64,000 bases of DNA, taken from Chlorokybus atmophyticus. Lineage: Eukaryota > Streptophyta > Chlorokybophyceae > Chlorokybales > Chlorokybaceae. Shown here piece by piece: positions 10,625 to 21,451 of this stretch. The DNA is taken from the NCBI GenBank assembly GCA_009103225.1, contig RHPI01002990.1, positions 405,089 through 469,088 on the forward strand, read 5' to 3'. The notes beneath the pieces were generated by a model, which made no database searches, was not told the origin of the DNA, and saw only the letters and a program-made list of their open reading frames with translations. The translations under genes and the position numbers were made by a program. Position 1 is the first letter of the stretch; every line of letters starts with the position of its first letter.

Positions 10625-13600
10625 TCACGCGTACACATGGTAGTTGCGAAACTTGCTGATGTGAGGGTAGGACCGGCCCTGCTCGCGCCAAGTATCATGA
10701 TCAAGCTTGACCCAGTGCATGAGCTTGCACAAGGTAAGCCTCCCAACAACTTCGCCAGTGTGGTTGTCGTTCACCCTCCAGACACCGGGCGCGATGCGTG
10801 TAAGGTAATCGACCTCAACCTGCTTGTCCTCCTCTAATATGTTCCTAACCACAGCATACCAAGGTCCGGGATCATCCTCGTCGCAGGCGTCTTCTTGTGA
10901 GTCTTCATCCACGGCAGGTGCCTTGCGCGTGTTTGCTCTCTTACTGCGACGTGGCTGCTGGGTTGCGCGTGCATTGCTGTCGTTGAGTTGCTCCTGCAAC
11001 TCCATGCAGAACTCGTTTGCAGGTTCTGTGGGCAACTTCAAGTCCCAAACGGACTTGGCTTGATCGCGTATTTGCACCACCTCGCCGACTTTAGGCCAGA
11101 TGGGGACATCAACATCGCCGGCCTTGACATGCAGGTCAGGGTTCTGCAGATCATATGCTAGTTGCGGAGCTCTGTCAGCCTTGGAACCAGCTTTGGTCTG
11201 CCGACTAGGCAGCAGCATGAACTTTCTCAGGAGTCTGTCAGCTGGAATACATACTTCGTCGGAGCTCAAAGCCTTCACCAGGGCCGACCTTGTGTCAAGG
11301 TCACGGTACAAGGCACCAGCTGTGTCTGTGTACATGACGTATTGGCGACCAGCAATGAAGACTTGAGGCTTCTTCTTGTAGATATGCACAAATACTTGCT
11401 TCACAGCAATGTAACTGTGGTCGTCTGTTACAACGTTATCAATGCCTAGGGGCGACTCTGTTCTGCACAGTAGAACACAAAGCTTGGTAGCAGTCAGACA
11501 GCAAGCACAACAGCACGTGTGAGGACAACAATAGCAAGCAATCTAACCTGTGAATCTCCCCATTAAGCAGCACAGCCTTGTAGTGGTAAGCCGTATTCTG
11601 CACGAGATGCCTAGCATCTGCTCTGATGTGCCTGCTGACCATCTCAAACCGCTCTGAGCTTAGTGGTGTGGGTTGACCTGGCAGCTGGCCAATAAGTATG
11701 CCTCGAGCAAGAATGTCTTGTGACTCAGACCGGTGTGGACACGTCTCAGCCTTCTTCCAGAGTTCCAAAGCCTTGCTTTGACTGGGTGCTTCGTACCAGA
11801 AACCTCCAACACCGCTGGACACGCGATGGGACCGCAACTGCAGCTGAACGCGTGTTGCAAAGACCATGCCCGTGCGCTGGTCTTCGCGCAAGACAGTAAG
11901 CAGCCGCTCGTACCACAAGCGTACGTGTCGATGTATGTAGCTGAACTCATACTCTTTGTTGTTGGTGCTGGTCTCCAAGTGATCTGAGACAGCGCGCTCG
12001 AAGACGTAGCACCAGTACACATCATGGCTGCCGTGGCGGAAGATATCGTCCAGCAGATGACCTGCTCCAGCAGCATGCTCTAGAGGTCTCAAGTTGTGGC
12101 CAAAGCATTCTTCTGAGTTGATACGCCAGTAACGCAGTAAGCTGTCTGCCAGTCTGAGGGTGTCTTCGGTCCAGCCATTGAAGCGGGAGTGGCGATAGAA
12201 CAGGCAGATGAGCTTGTGTAAGGACATGAAGACGTCGCGCATGTGCGAAGTCAGCAAGCCCGTTGTCACGTAAGGTGCAAAGTCCTGTATAAACTTCTGG
12301 TAGTCTTCTGCCTTCCACCAGCCGAGCCTGTCTGTAATCCCCTTTGGAGAGCGCCCGGATCGCATTTCCTTGATCAAGGCTGCAGTGAAGTCCTTAAGCC
12401 TGGCCTCCACCAAGGGAACATCCACCACCCTTTCGTGCGCTCCCTTTGCAAAAACTGCATGGCAGAGGCCCTTCACTAGACCTTCACACAAGGTGTGCAT
12501 GACGTCGTACACCACGTCCTTGAGTGGGCTGAAGCCATAGGCATGGTAGAGGCGCCACAGTTGGCTCCTGCCTGTGACACCTGTCTCCATGCTGACTTGT
12601 GTTCCAATAGCAGGGGTAGCAGCAGTCTCCAGCTTATCAATGTTGGTCAGAGTCTCCTGTTCTTCTCTCTCGGGCCATGGATGTCTTGAGTGCATGAAGT
12701 TCTGATCGTAGCGGTAGACCTTCTTCTGGTAGGTGTTGAGCTCCACTGCTTGGGAGTTGCTAGGACCAGCTGGACCATTGCTGGTTGATGCAGCAGCACG
12801 CTTCTTGCTGGCAGGTTGCTTCTTCTTCTTCTTCTTCTTCTCAGCCGCCTGCTTCTTATTCCTGCTAGCAGACTTTGCCTGGCTGCTGGACTTGGAAACA
12901 GCCTTCTTGCAAGCAGACACCTGCTCGTCGTCGGACTCTGGAGCAGCCTTGCGCTGTACAGGCCTTTGGGCTTCTTTCATGTAGGGCTGGGCCTTACACC
13001 AGCATCTGCGGCAGCCCAAGATGCCACCATCTTTCATCTTCAGTATCTGACACTGGGCTGGGTGATCACCAGCCCAGATGAGCAGCATCGCACGCAAGCG
13101 CGTGGTAGCACCGGCTGCTTGAGAGTGCAGGTCAGGGCAAACTTCAGAGGTGGGGAGGGCATAATTGCAGGTGAAGCCCTCAAGCAGCAGTGATTCGAGC
13201 TCGTCTATAAGTGGCTTCAGAAAGGGGTCCATGTTGTCAACCCCCTTGGGAAGCTGATCTTTGGGCACAAAACCCACAGGAAGAAGCGAAGACGTCTGCG
13301 CGCTCAACAACTTGCCTCCGTTCATGATGGCCACGTTAATCATCAGCGTGTTGCGGGGGCTGGTGCTGGCTGTGGTGAAGCCGTCCCAGTGGCCAATGAA
13401 GATGAGGTTCCTCGGGTCACCGCAGGCCATATGCTTGAAAGGACAGGTGACCTGCTCGCAGGTGCGACACCGAAACCTCCACTGCGGCCCATCATCACTG
13501 TCGCCTTCAGTGAAGTGGTGGCCTGGTCTGTGAACTGTCTGGCAGTGCTCGCATCTGACTGGCAGCCAGTAGGTCTTCTTGGGGTTGAAGAAGTCGGAGA

Positions 13601-14873
13601 TCTCCCTCATACGAGCTCCATCCCAGACTTCATGTTGACTGGCAGGAGGTACTGCTGGATCTTTGTCAAGCCACCGCTCCCGGTGCAGCCAGGCCTGGAG
13701 CCATTGATGACAGATGGTTGGCACGCCCAACATAAGCTGCAACCTTGACCTGAGAGGGAGGTAGTAGAAACTCGTGCCTTCCTTGCGTTTCTGACTGCAG
13801 TCTGGGCACTGTTCTTTTGCCATGGCCTTGCGCTCCTTCTCGCGCTGCCGGTAGCTGGAGCGCACCGAGTCTTCGTCTTGCACAACGAGCTCAGCATTTG
13901 GATAGGGCTTGTCGAACAGGTGGCCGCAGGCACAGACAGAATAATGCAGTGTTGAAGGCATCCCCATGCGCTCAAACATGCCAATCAGGCTCTTGCAAGT
14001 AGTTGGCAGCTTGAAGCCTTCGCTCTTCTCATCGAACAATCCCTTCTTAGCCAAAGCCATCAGGGAGCTTTCGCCTTTAAAGAGGACAGGGAGCAGTTTG
14101 TTGAAGCAGTCCTGCGAGACTCCAGCTTCGTCTAGGATGGATGAGATCTCGATTATCTTGTCCAGGTAAGTTGTAGACGTCTGCTGCAGATCAGGCAACT
14201 TGTCTGCATCAAAGCTGTCCAAAGTGGGTTGCACAGTGGGAATGCTCCTCAGCCGTCTGGCCGCCTCGTCTTTGGCTAAGTGCGCATCGATGACCAAGCG
14301 CGGCTGCATTATCTGCGACACAGTAAGGGTTCAAGCAACGTGCATGCATGGTCACTTGTTCATCAGCGCAGGCCAAGCGAAGCAACTTACCAAGCCTTTG
14401 CACTTGGAGCAGAGGCAAAGGTCGCGACTGAAGGTTGGAGGCTGCTCAGGCTCAGGCTCTTGGTTGCCAGAATGATCGGATTGCTCGGCGGCTCCAAAGT
14501 CCGGCGTCTCTTGAGAAGATTGTTCTGCTGTCTGCTGGTTGGACAGGTGTGGTTGATCTTCAGGCGCAGGCTCGGGCTCCAAGGCAGACGCAGGTGCAGG
14601 TTCGGGCTCCAAGGCAGACGCAGGTGCAGGCTCAAGCTCCAAGGCAGACGCAGGTGCAGGCAGCTGCAAATCACCTCCTCCTCCAGTGAGGTGCGGGCTG
14701 ATGTTTGTTGGACGCGCTTGCTGGGCGGCCCTCATCTCTTTAAGCAGTGACCGTTTAGCACGTACACTGGCTTTGCGTGGCTTCCCACCAGCATGCTTGA
14801 TTAGTGCAAGCGTTTCATCAAACTGCTCACGCTCGCGCAGAACAGCAGACTGTTGAACAATGCGTCCTGCCAT
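10625..14873 (-). CDS. tnp2-type (En/Spm-CACTA) transposase
   Basis: Three exons (14391-14873, 11548-14312, 10625-11462) join in phase to about 1361 residues, in the size range of CACTA TNPD-type transposases. Exon 1 ends in a Cys motif (CLCSKCKG) continued in exon 2 by a VIDAHL segment, like the N-terminal Cys region of plant tnp2 proteins, and carries a ten-residue repeat (APASALEPEP). Exon 2 has zinc-type pairs (CACGH, CPDC, CEHC, CRTCEQVTC). The core HWDGFTTA (Asp ~471), then DPFLKPLIDELESLL and LRAMLLIWAGDHPAQCQIL (Asp ~577) and GCRRCWCK, matches the tnp2 domain order. Catalysis of excision and integration at the element ends is expected of the family. The C-terminal exon (KPQVFIAGRQYVMYTD) matches no domain I can name. 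The catalytic Asp assignment is inference. Confidence 0.83.
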
Positions 14874-15578
14874 GGCTGCAGATGATAGCGTGTAAGTCGG
14901 ACTTGAATACTGCTAACAGTGACAGCAAATGACGGACAACTTGGGGGCTAATAATTGGCAGCAGCGGTCACTGATATCTTGGATTTAGCAAACGAAAACG
15001 GAGCAACTACAAGCATTCACCTTGAACAAGTGAGATTGAATGCAAGACGCCCAGCAGCAAGCTAACAGACTGTAAGGGAGACACTCTCGACCAAGCCTCA
15101 CTGACAGAGCAAACCAAGCACCAATAACAAGCTAGCATAAGCCTTACCAGCAAGAGCTCGTGAGCAGAAATAACTCCTTCTTCCCTTTGTCAGCAGCTCC
15201 GCTCCGCAGCAGCAGCAATTTTGCTCCGCAGGAGCAGCACTTCCGCTTTGCAGCAGCAATAGCTCAACTCCGCAGCAGCAGCTCAGTTCACCGTCCTCGA
15301 GAACCCAAGAATCCAGACAGCTTCATCCAACCTGCCGCAGCTCAGCTCCAGCTCCAGCTGATGTGCAATTTTTGCCAGATCTGCTTCTTGGTAGAAGCAG
15401 CTTCTTCTCATAAGCAGCTCAGCAGCAGCAGCAGCAGTAGCTCACGCCACTGGCTTCTCCAAGTAAACCAGCAGCAGCAGCTCGCGCCGCCGCCTCCTTC
15501 TCTTCCTCCAAGCATGCAGCTCAGCATCCGCTCCGACCCAGCTCAGCTCAGCTCCAAGGCTGCTGGTCGGTACGAGGG
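14874..15578. promoter_or_regulatory. 5' flank of the transposase gene inside the element
   Basis: This is non-coding on inspection and lies upstream of the minus-strand transposase start. The part 15180-15560 is dense in gcagcagctc and ctcagctcc words, a CAG/CTC-rich low-complexity stretch. One open frame runs through 15160-15711 because of this composition and is not taken as a gene. Promoter function follows only from position. Confidence 0.35.
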
Positions 15579-15990
15579 TGTTGTGCCGTTCTCGGCACAA
15601 GCCATTGATGTAATCCGCTGCCGGTCACAGCGCAGGAGGAGAGAAGGCTGCTGCTTTGCTACAGTACAAGTCTACTGTGCCGCTCTCGGCATAAGTTTTC
15701 TGCACCGGTAGCGGCACAATGATTGACGAACCGTTAACGGATCGCTAGTCTCGTGCCGTGATCGGGATGTGGAACCTTGTACCGATCACGGCACCAGCTC
15801 TGTTGTGCCGACTTCAGCTTGGACTGTCTTGTGCCGTCAATGGCACAAGGGAGCAAAGGCGCCGACGCCGGCACAAGACTGCAGTCTGCGTACCGACCGC
15901 GGACGGCTTTTTTTGCCAGGAAGTCCCGACGGCACAGCCTGGTTGTGCCGTCTGCGCCGAAGAAGTTGACTGCTTGTGCCGTGAACGGCA
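15579..15990. repeat. Right subterminal array of CGGCACA motifs
   Basis: At least a dozen copies of CGGCACA/TGTGCCG occur, several as inverted pairs with 3-5 base centres (TGTGCCGttctCGGCACAAG near 15590, GTGCCGtcaatGGCACAAG near 15833, TGTGCCGtgaaCGGCAC near 15976). The array is less regular than the left one. It shares the core motif, which links both ends to one binding factor. Confidence 0.72.
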
Positions 15991-16005
15991 CGCACTGCAG
16001 GCGCC
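15970..16005 (-). repeat. Right terminal inverted repeat of the transposon
   Basis: The reverse complement begins GGCGCCTGCAG and contains CCGTTCACGGCACAAGC, matching the left end with one internal base difference in that second block. The last exact base of the element is taken as 16005. Confidence 0.75.
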
Positions 16006-16680
16006 ATGTGCATGTTGCTATATGAAAATCTCCTGCATGATGTAGGTGATTTTCTTAGGATGCAACACCAACTGCCCTTTGGTGATGCAGATAAGCTCGA
16101 TCGGGTTCAAGCTTTCAAAAGTAACTAGTTCAATCCGAGCTCATGTACGAGGCAAAGAGAGGTCACATTTACGAGGCTGAGGGTGACATCTGCGCTCAAG
16201 CGCTTTCCCACCGTATCAGGTACAAGCAGTCGGTTGCAAAGCAAACGCGCCCAAGAGTGGCACAGACTGCCTCATCCACTCGGTCTTTGAACTTGAGCTT
16301 GAACTTCAACACCGAAACAACAAAGCCATGAGGATATGCAGGAATATGCAGGGATTACGGTAATCAATTAATCATCAATTGATTACCGCAAGCTATTGGT
16401 TAGAGTATAACCAAGGTGGCCATATCGAGGTGGAGGATGCCATACACAACCCTCGCATGCGTTCCGTCACAATAAGAGATGTGATGTTTCCGCACTTAAA
16501 CACCAACAGCATGCCGAGCTGTTGGCTATGCCTCCGAAAAACCTGTGTTAGGGTGTGGGTTCTAAATCCCCCCCTTTTTGCAGCAAGGTACATTAAAGCG
16601 CATGCTCATTGCAGCAGAGCATGCTGGCATTACTATGCGGTACATGATGATCAATAAACGGTATGTGCTATTATGAACAT
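16006..16680 (+). pseudogene. Unit 3 of the tandem array, probable right part after the transposon
   Basis: The stretch ttttcttaggatgcaacacc followed by ccctttggtgatgcagat (about 16051-16091) resembles ttctttggcagctgcacc and cccttgttggtgcagat at 31943-31989 of the long family copy. Further on, caaccctcgcat at 16447 matches the NPRI-coding part. This is the segment expected next if the transposon split unit 3. Identity is low and judged by eye. No intact frame remains. An inverted aatcaat-type stretch sits near 16361-16386 (taatcaattaatcatcaattgatta). Confidence 0.4.
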
Positions 16681-16761
16681 CTACCACTTAAGAATGAGTA
16701 TATATAACGGTTGCAAGCCTCGACTTAACGGCTTTAACGTGTTGACAACGACATTAAACTT

Positions 16762-16833
16762 AAGTGGAGCTTGACTAACATCAGCTACGCCGTACACGTG
16801 TACGGCGTAGCTGATGTTGGTCAAGCTCCACTT
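16762..16833. repeat. 72-bp palindrome without spacer
   Basis: The arms 16762-16797 and 16798-16833 are reverse complements with a single mismatch; the centre is cgtacacgtgtacg. The right half is also the start of a ~150-base direct repeat (16799-16947 and 16948-17100) containing gctgatgttggtcaagct, gcttcattcttgcgatc and gcaattggtc. A related hairpin ends unit 2 at 3341-3387. Confidence 0.8.
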
Positions 16834-17129
16834 GAATACGTACGTAAGTGCAGCTTCATTCTTGCGATCAAAACTTTGATATGTACACGAGTTGACGTAA
16901 GGCACATTCATTATTGTCTTGCAATTGGTCACAGAGCCCAAAATTTGTACACGGCATAGCTGATGTTGGTCAAGCTTCATTTGAGCATGTACTCAGGTAA
17001 AGCTTCATTCTTGCGATCGTAACTTCAATATGTACACGAATTGACATAAGGCGCGTGCATTTTTGTTTTGCAATTGGTCGCAAACCCCGAAATCTAACAA
17101 GTTTTTTGCTTAATTTGTTTGTTTGTTTA

Positions 17130-17960
17130 TACAAATGTCACAGTGTGTGTGCGTGCGCCTACATGTGTGCGTGCTTGCATGCCTGAGTGCATCTGCACGC
17201 TCATGCGTGCTTGTGTGCGTGTGCGTGCGTTGTGGTGCTCTGCGCGTGTGCCTATGTATGCGCGTGTTTGCACGCTGGATCTGCGCACGTGCGTATGCGT
17301 GCACACGCGTTGGCACACGCACGAGCATGCCTGCAGGTTGTGCGTGCATGCGAGCGTGTACGGCATAGTGTGCAACCCGTACAATTCCCTTGCGCACCTG
17401 TGCTCGGCAGCGCGCATGCGCGCTGTGCATGTGCCTGCCAATGCGTGTGCCAATGCGCGTGCCGTGGGGCATGTGCATTGGCCTGCGAGCGTGGCGTGAA
17501 CGGCGTAGTGCGCGAACGGCGTAGTGCGCGAGCATCACTACAAATATCTTGATGCACACGCATACCTGAGCATGTGCAGATGCGTGATGTGTATGTGTAC
17601 ATGTACATGTGCACATGCGCATTGCATGCGCGCGTGTGCACTGCATATTGCGCGATTACGCGTGTGCACTGGCGTGCGCGCATGTATGAGCGCATGTGCG
17701 TGTGTAGACGCTGAGTATGTATGCGTGCAAGCGCGCGTGCGCGAACGCCATAACATGAACACACCTTATGATGTGAATGCGCGTGCGCAGGTGCATGGTA
17801 GTGTGCGATCATTTGAATGATGTTATCTGCACGATGTGTATGCAACTCGCATACCTCGCACATGCGATGCTATGCAATATTTGCATTATACAAATTGACA
17901 AACTAATGTCATGCATGTGCACTAAATGCGTTGCGATACGAACCTGCTCACGAGGTCACG
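17130..17960. repeat. Alternating purine-pyrimidine (TG/GC/CA) microsatellite region
   Basis: About 800 bases are dominated by gtgtgcgtgcgc, gcgcatgtg and cacacgc words. Open frames on both strands here (for example 17110-17646) are Cys/His/Arg/Ala-only composition artefacts. Alternating purine-pyrimidine tracts can adopt Z-DNA; no gene is seen. Confidence 0.7.
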
Positions 17961-18117
17961 GTGAGTATCAGCTGCTCTATATGTAATATGTGCATCTTAT
18001 AAACGAAACAAACCGACACGCATGCGCACAAGTTGCGCAATTGCCATTGAAGAAGTCATTGTAGGTGTAACGGGAAGGCACATAAAAATACCACAAATCG
18101 ACCATAAAAGCACCAAG

Positions 18118-18190
18118 TCTTTTGTGGTCGAGTGGGCTGTGACATTGGTCATCGGGCTTGAGACTCGGGTTCGATTCCTGCCTTGCACCC
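18118..18190 (+). other. tRNA-like / Pol III promoter-like segment
   Basis: Two blocks resembling the internal Pol III promoter are present: TGGTCGAGTGG (A-box-like, 18126-18136) and GGTTCGATTCC (B-box, 18168-18178), at a tRNA-like distance. A clean acceptor stem and anticodon arm cannot be folded, so a functional tRNA is not claimed. A tRNA-derived SINE head or tRNA pseudogene is more likely. Confidence 0.4.
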
Positions 18191-18530
18191 GAATCCCGCG
18201 GTCGTTGTTTCTCGATCCAATAACATCGTAAATGGTCGCTTTAAGAGTGCCATCATCGATGGGTCGCGACTTGCCTAATGGCAGTCGCGCCGAACTGACC
18301 AGTTCAGTCGGCGCGGCAGTGCGCGACCTGCCTATCGCGGCGGCGCGACCTGTGGGGCCGGCAGCGGCGCGATATGCGCGCGTTGACCGGTATGGGCCTA
18401 AATTGGCCGGTCCTTGGGTGGTGGGGCCGGTGACCGACCCTAACAAACCCCTTGGGTAATTCCCCAGCTGACCGGGCAGCTGCCGAGGACGTCAGCGTTC
18501 TTAAGTGGGGGGAATGGCTGTGACAGTAGG

Positions 18531-18624
18531 TACATCATTTTATGTGATCAAGTCAATGTTACATGACCAAGACAGGAACCGTGTGAAATAGGTAAAAGAA
18601 GTGTGCAACTGCCACTCGAGAAGC
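18531..18624 (+). repeat. Dispersed ~95-bp repeat, copy 1 of 3
   Basis: The block gtaggtacatcattttatgt onward, ending in gccactcgagaag, recurs at 21267-21365 and, truncated, at 21371-21428 with a few base differences. The last copy abuts the tRNA-Arg gene. No coding capacity. Confidence 0.7.
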
Positions 18625-18669
18625 ACGCATGCGCACAAGTTGCGCAATTGCCATTGAAGAAGTTATTCG

Positions 18670-19400
18670 GCTGTTGACCATGTTTGATGACGCAGTAACT
18701 ATAGCGTGTAATCAATTAGCGTTAAAGGGTAGAGTGGATTAGTTAGAACGAGGGTGAGTAGTGGCGGCATGTCTTTGGGGTATGGGGCCTGCCCCGACCT
18801 CGTATCGCCAAAAATGCGGCCGTTTTAACCACTAACTGTGCCGCAATTTTACCAAATCCCTAGCCATTTTGGGTCGCCGTTGGTAAGCGGTTGCCGCTGA
18901 GATATGTTTCAGCATCTTTTACGCATCTTTGCAATGATTGGCCATTTCGCTGCCTTTTTGAGCAACTGGCTGTTGTCACCGTTGCGATCCCATTTGATCA
19001 AATTCATGCGTGACCAAATGGTGGCCTAACGATGCGATTTTTCGTTTAGTTGAATCTCAACGTTAAGGTAATTTAGGTTAGCATTATTTTGATGGTCGTA
19101 ACCTTGGCATTATTTACGGAGTTTCGCAGCACGTACCGTGACGTGAACGTTACGTTAATTATTTAATTTTGAAACACTTGACAGCATTTGCTAATCATAT
19201 CGCACCATGTTGCACCATATTGCACCATATTGCACCATATGTATCAATAATATCTTTAATGTAACACACTAAAATGATCAACATGCAGCCATAAGCGGCC
19301 ATGTATGCAGAACTGTGCTTAATTTTACATTTATTGGCATGCGCTTAAAAAATTGGATGTGCCTTGGACGGCCAGGATCGTGTTTAGGCATCTAACGGTG
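18670..19400. other. No gene seen
   Basis: AT-leaning sequence with no open frame worth reporting. The only structure noted is a short tandem atgttgcaccatattgcacc-type triplication at 19205-19240. Confidence 0.5.
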
Positions 19401-19551
19401 AAACGCTTATTCTCGCCGCCTAGCCAATGAGAAGCAGACGGGCCGCACATACTGCCGCGCAGCCCTGCAGTCGCGGGTGCCGTGTGATGGCCCTAACGCG
19501 GGATGTGTGATGTAGGTTGAATTGCCGACAGGCCGGCCGGCCCGACCAATA

Positions 19552-20447
19552 GGCGTGATGGGCGTAATGAATCTGCGCTTATAGCATAAATATGCTCTTA
19601 ACGTTCAAAAGCATAACCCTGCCAAGAGCATACAATTTTTGAGAATAATAGTATGCTCTTACAAAAGGGTAGACTATATAGTCTACCCCCGTTAAAAGAC
19701 TTCGGTTTATGAGAATAACCCCGTTGAGATCATAGATTTGCAAAAGACCAATGGTTTTACAGGCAAATATTATCGGTTAGTGGAATAGTTTTGTACGCAA
19801 TAAGACTACAACGAAGGGTTAATCTTTTGAGTAAGCTCAGTCTTGTTACGGGGGAATACCTCGTTAATGGCATGTTTATTTTGATATTATAAACATAAAC
19901 AAATTAAAAGACTCATATGTAGTTACGTAGACTCATATATAGTTACGTAGACTCATATATAATTACGTAGACTCATGTATAATTACGTAGACTCATGTAT
20001 AGACTCATATATAGTTACGTACATACTATTGGTAATCAATTTATTGTTGACTATTATTGATTTAGTCTATGCTACGTTAAAATATAATAACGTGGCTTAC
20101 GGTTATTTCGCAATGCCCATGTTAGTAAAATATATATTATGTAAAGAATAAAATAGTATATATCATTGTAAACGCCAAGAGAATAACCCCGTTGATGGAA
20201 TGAAAGCTGAAAGATACACGTGATTTGTATAGCGGAGGTAGACTACAGTACAGTTAAGGTACATAGTTGTACCTAATTGCATTGAAACATCTATTGTACA
20301 ATCTACCCCTTTTAATAGCATACTGTTTATTTTTAAAGATAGTTTGCTCCTGGCGGGGTTATGCTCTTGGCGATAAATTGCGTAATATGCTCTTAAACAT
20401 TAAGAGCATCTGTATGCTATAAAGCAGTTTAATACGCCCATCACGCC
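19552..20447. mobile_element. Non-autonomous element with long terminal inverted repeats (MITE-like)
   Basis: The left end starting GGCGTGATGGGCGTA, with TTATAGCATA and ATGCTCTTAA further in, matches the reverse complement of the right end (GGCGTGATGGGCGTA, TTATAGCATA, ATGCTCTTAA). Further in, ccaagagcataac-type blocks recur on both sides. No coding frame lies between. A second inverted pair links 19670-19770 with 20655-20775 (agtctacccccgttaaaaga against agtccacccccgctaaaaga), so a larger nested element may reach 20775. The internal tandem repeat at 19909-20020 belongs to it. No target duplication was recognised. Confidence 0.6.
19909..20020 (+). repeat. 20-bp tandem repeat, five to six units
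   Basis: The unit agactcatatatagttacgt repeats head to tail with a/g and t/c changes and one shortened unit. There are no spacers, so it is not a CRISPR-like array. Confidence 0.85.
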
Positions 20448-20902
20448 CATTACATCACGCGCGTTACGTCACGTCTATTATGCCATCGCTCATTACGCTG
20501 ATTACGTGTTGCACTGTATCCCATCACGCCTTGTCCATCACACTCATTACGCCTGATGACAAACCCGTCACGCGCTACTCCCTCAATGTTAAGAATATGC
20601 ACACTTACATTTGCAAAAATATCATGAAAAATAATATGCTCTTCGCGGTTAGTCATATTCTCTGAAGCACTAGCATTTGCCTGTAGCATCGTCGGTGATC
20701 TCAAAACGTATGCTACAAGCGGGGTTATTCTCCTGGAGCAAAGTCTTTTAGCGGGGGTGGACTGTATAACGCACACATGACGCATATGTGCACCGTGCAT
20801 GTTATGCTCAAAATGTATTTCTTTTATTCATTCGCATGCTTTGTGCAATTGCACGATATGGGGATGTGCTTTGGAAGGTTGAGATTTGTTTAACACAAAT
20901 CG

Positions 20903-21246
20903 AATGGCCGATAGCTGATAAACGTCGCATAGCCAATGAGAGGCAGGCGGGCTGCTCGGTATGCGCGGCAGGCATGTAGTCTCGGCTGCCGTGTGTGATG
21001 GCCCTCAGTGCGCGTGATGTGTCTTTGTGCCCTAATGTCGGCCTCCCGGCCGCCCGGCCGGCTCAATCCCGCCCAATGGCCGATAGCTGATAAACGTCGC
21101 ATAGCCAATGAGAGGCAGGCGGGCTGCTCGGTATGCGCGGCAGGCATGTAGTCTCGGCTGCCGTGTGTGATGGCCCTCAGTGCGCGTGATGTGTCTTTAT
21201 GCCCTAATGCCGGCCTCCCGGCCGGCCGGCCGGCCCAATCCCGCCC
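20903..21246 (+). repeat. 172-bp GC-rich tandem duplication
   Basis: Two head-to-tail copies (20903-21074, 21075-21246), each starting aatggccgatagctgataaa and ending in a GGCCGGCC-rich stretch followed by aatcccgccc, differ at only a few positions. A diverged third copy occupies about 19405-19550 (tagccaatgagaagcagacg onward). Open frames across it change frame between copies and are not taken as coding. Confidence 0.8.
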
Positions 21247-21266
21247 AATCAGCCGCACCGCTAGTT

Positions 21267-21428
21267 GCAGGTACATCATTTTATGTGATTAAGTCAATGT
21301 TACATGATCAAGACAGGAACCGTATGAAAAAGGCAACAGAAATGTGCAATTGCCACTCGAGAAGTCACTGTAGGTACATCATTCTATGTGATCAAGTCAA
21401 TGTTACATGACCAAGACAGGAACCGTGT
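21267..21428 (+). repeat. Dispersed ~95-bp repeat, copies 2 and 3 in tandem
   Basis: Two copies of the block first seen at 18531 stand head to tail just before the tRNA gene. The second is cut after aggaaccgtgt. Confidence 0.7.
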
Positions 21429-21451
21429 TCCCAAAAAGAAAAAAAATGTGA

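Larger units (their letters stand above)
3835..16005. mobile_element. Autonomous CACTA-like (En/Spm superfamily) transposon, ~12.2 kb
   Basis: The ends are inverted repeats of about 36 bp (3835-3870 and 15970-16005). They share an exact 11-base start GGCGCCTGCAG and, after a short mismatch, CCGTTCTCGGCACAAGC against CCGTTCACGGCACAAGC. Inside each end lies a dense array of a CGGCACA motif, much of it palindromic. Between the arrays are three multi-exon genes: a tnp2-type transposase (-), a SAM-domain protein (-) and a BED-finger/coiled-coil protein (+). Subterminal repeat arrays bound by an element-encoded protein are known for En/Spm. The termini do not begin with canonical CACTA and no target duplication can be named with certainty, since tatagcaacat occurs inverted just outside both ends. 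All three gene models are open, so the element looks young. Confidence 0.82.
18017..18663. repeat. ~650-bp interval flanked by 40-bp direct repeats
   Basis: The 40 bases at 18017-18056 (cacgcatgcgcacaagttgc onward) recur at 18624-18663 with no change that I can see. The interval contains a tRNA-like segment and a GC-rich part with repeated gcgcgacctg words. It could be a SINE-like or other inserted unit, or a local duplication. The nature is inference. Confidence 0.5.

Noticed and set aside
17110-17863. Long frames on both strands in the TG/GC microsatellite
   Set aside because: Composition limited to a few residues and present on both strands; typical of low-complexity repeats lacking stops.
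19909-20020. CRISPR-like array
   Set aside because: Units are contiguous 20-bp tandem repeats without spacers, in a eukaryotic sequence.
20890-21279. 129-codon minus-strand frame across the 172-bp tandem duplication
   Set aside because: The two repeat copies are read in different frames, so the frame is a by-product of the duplication.
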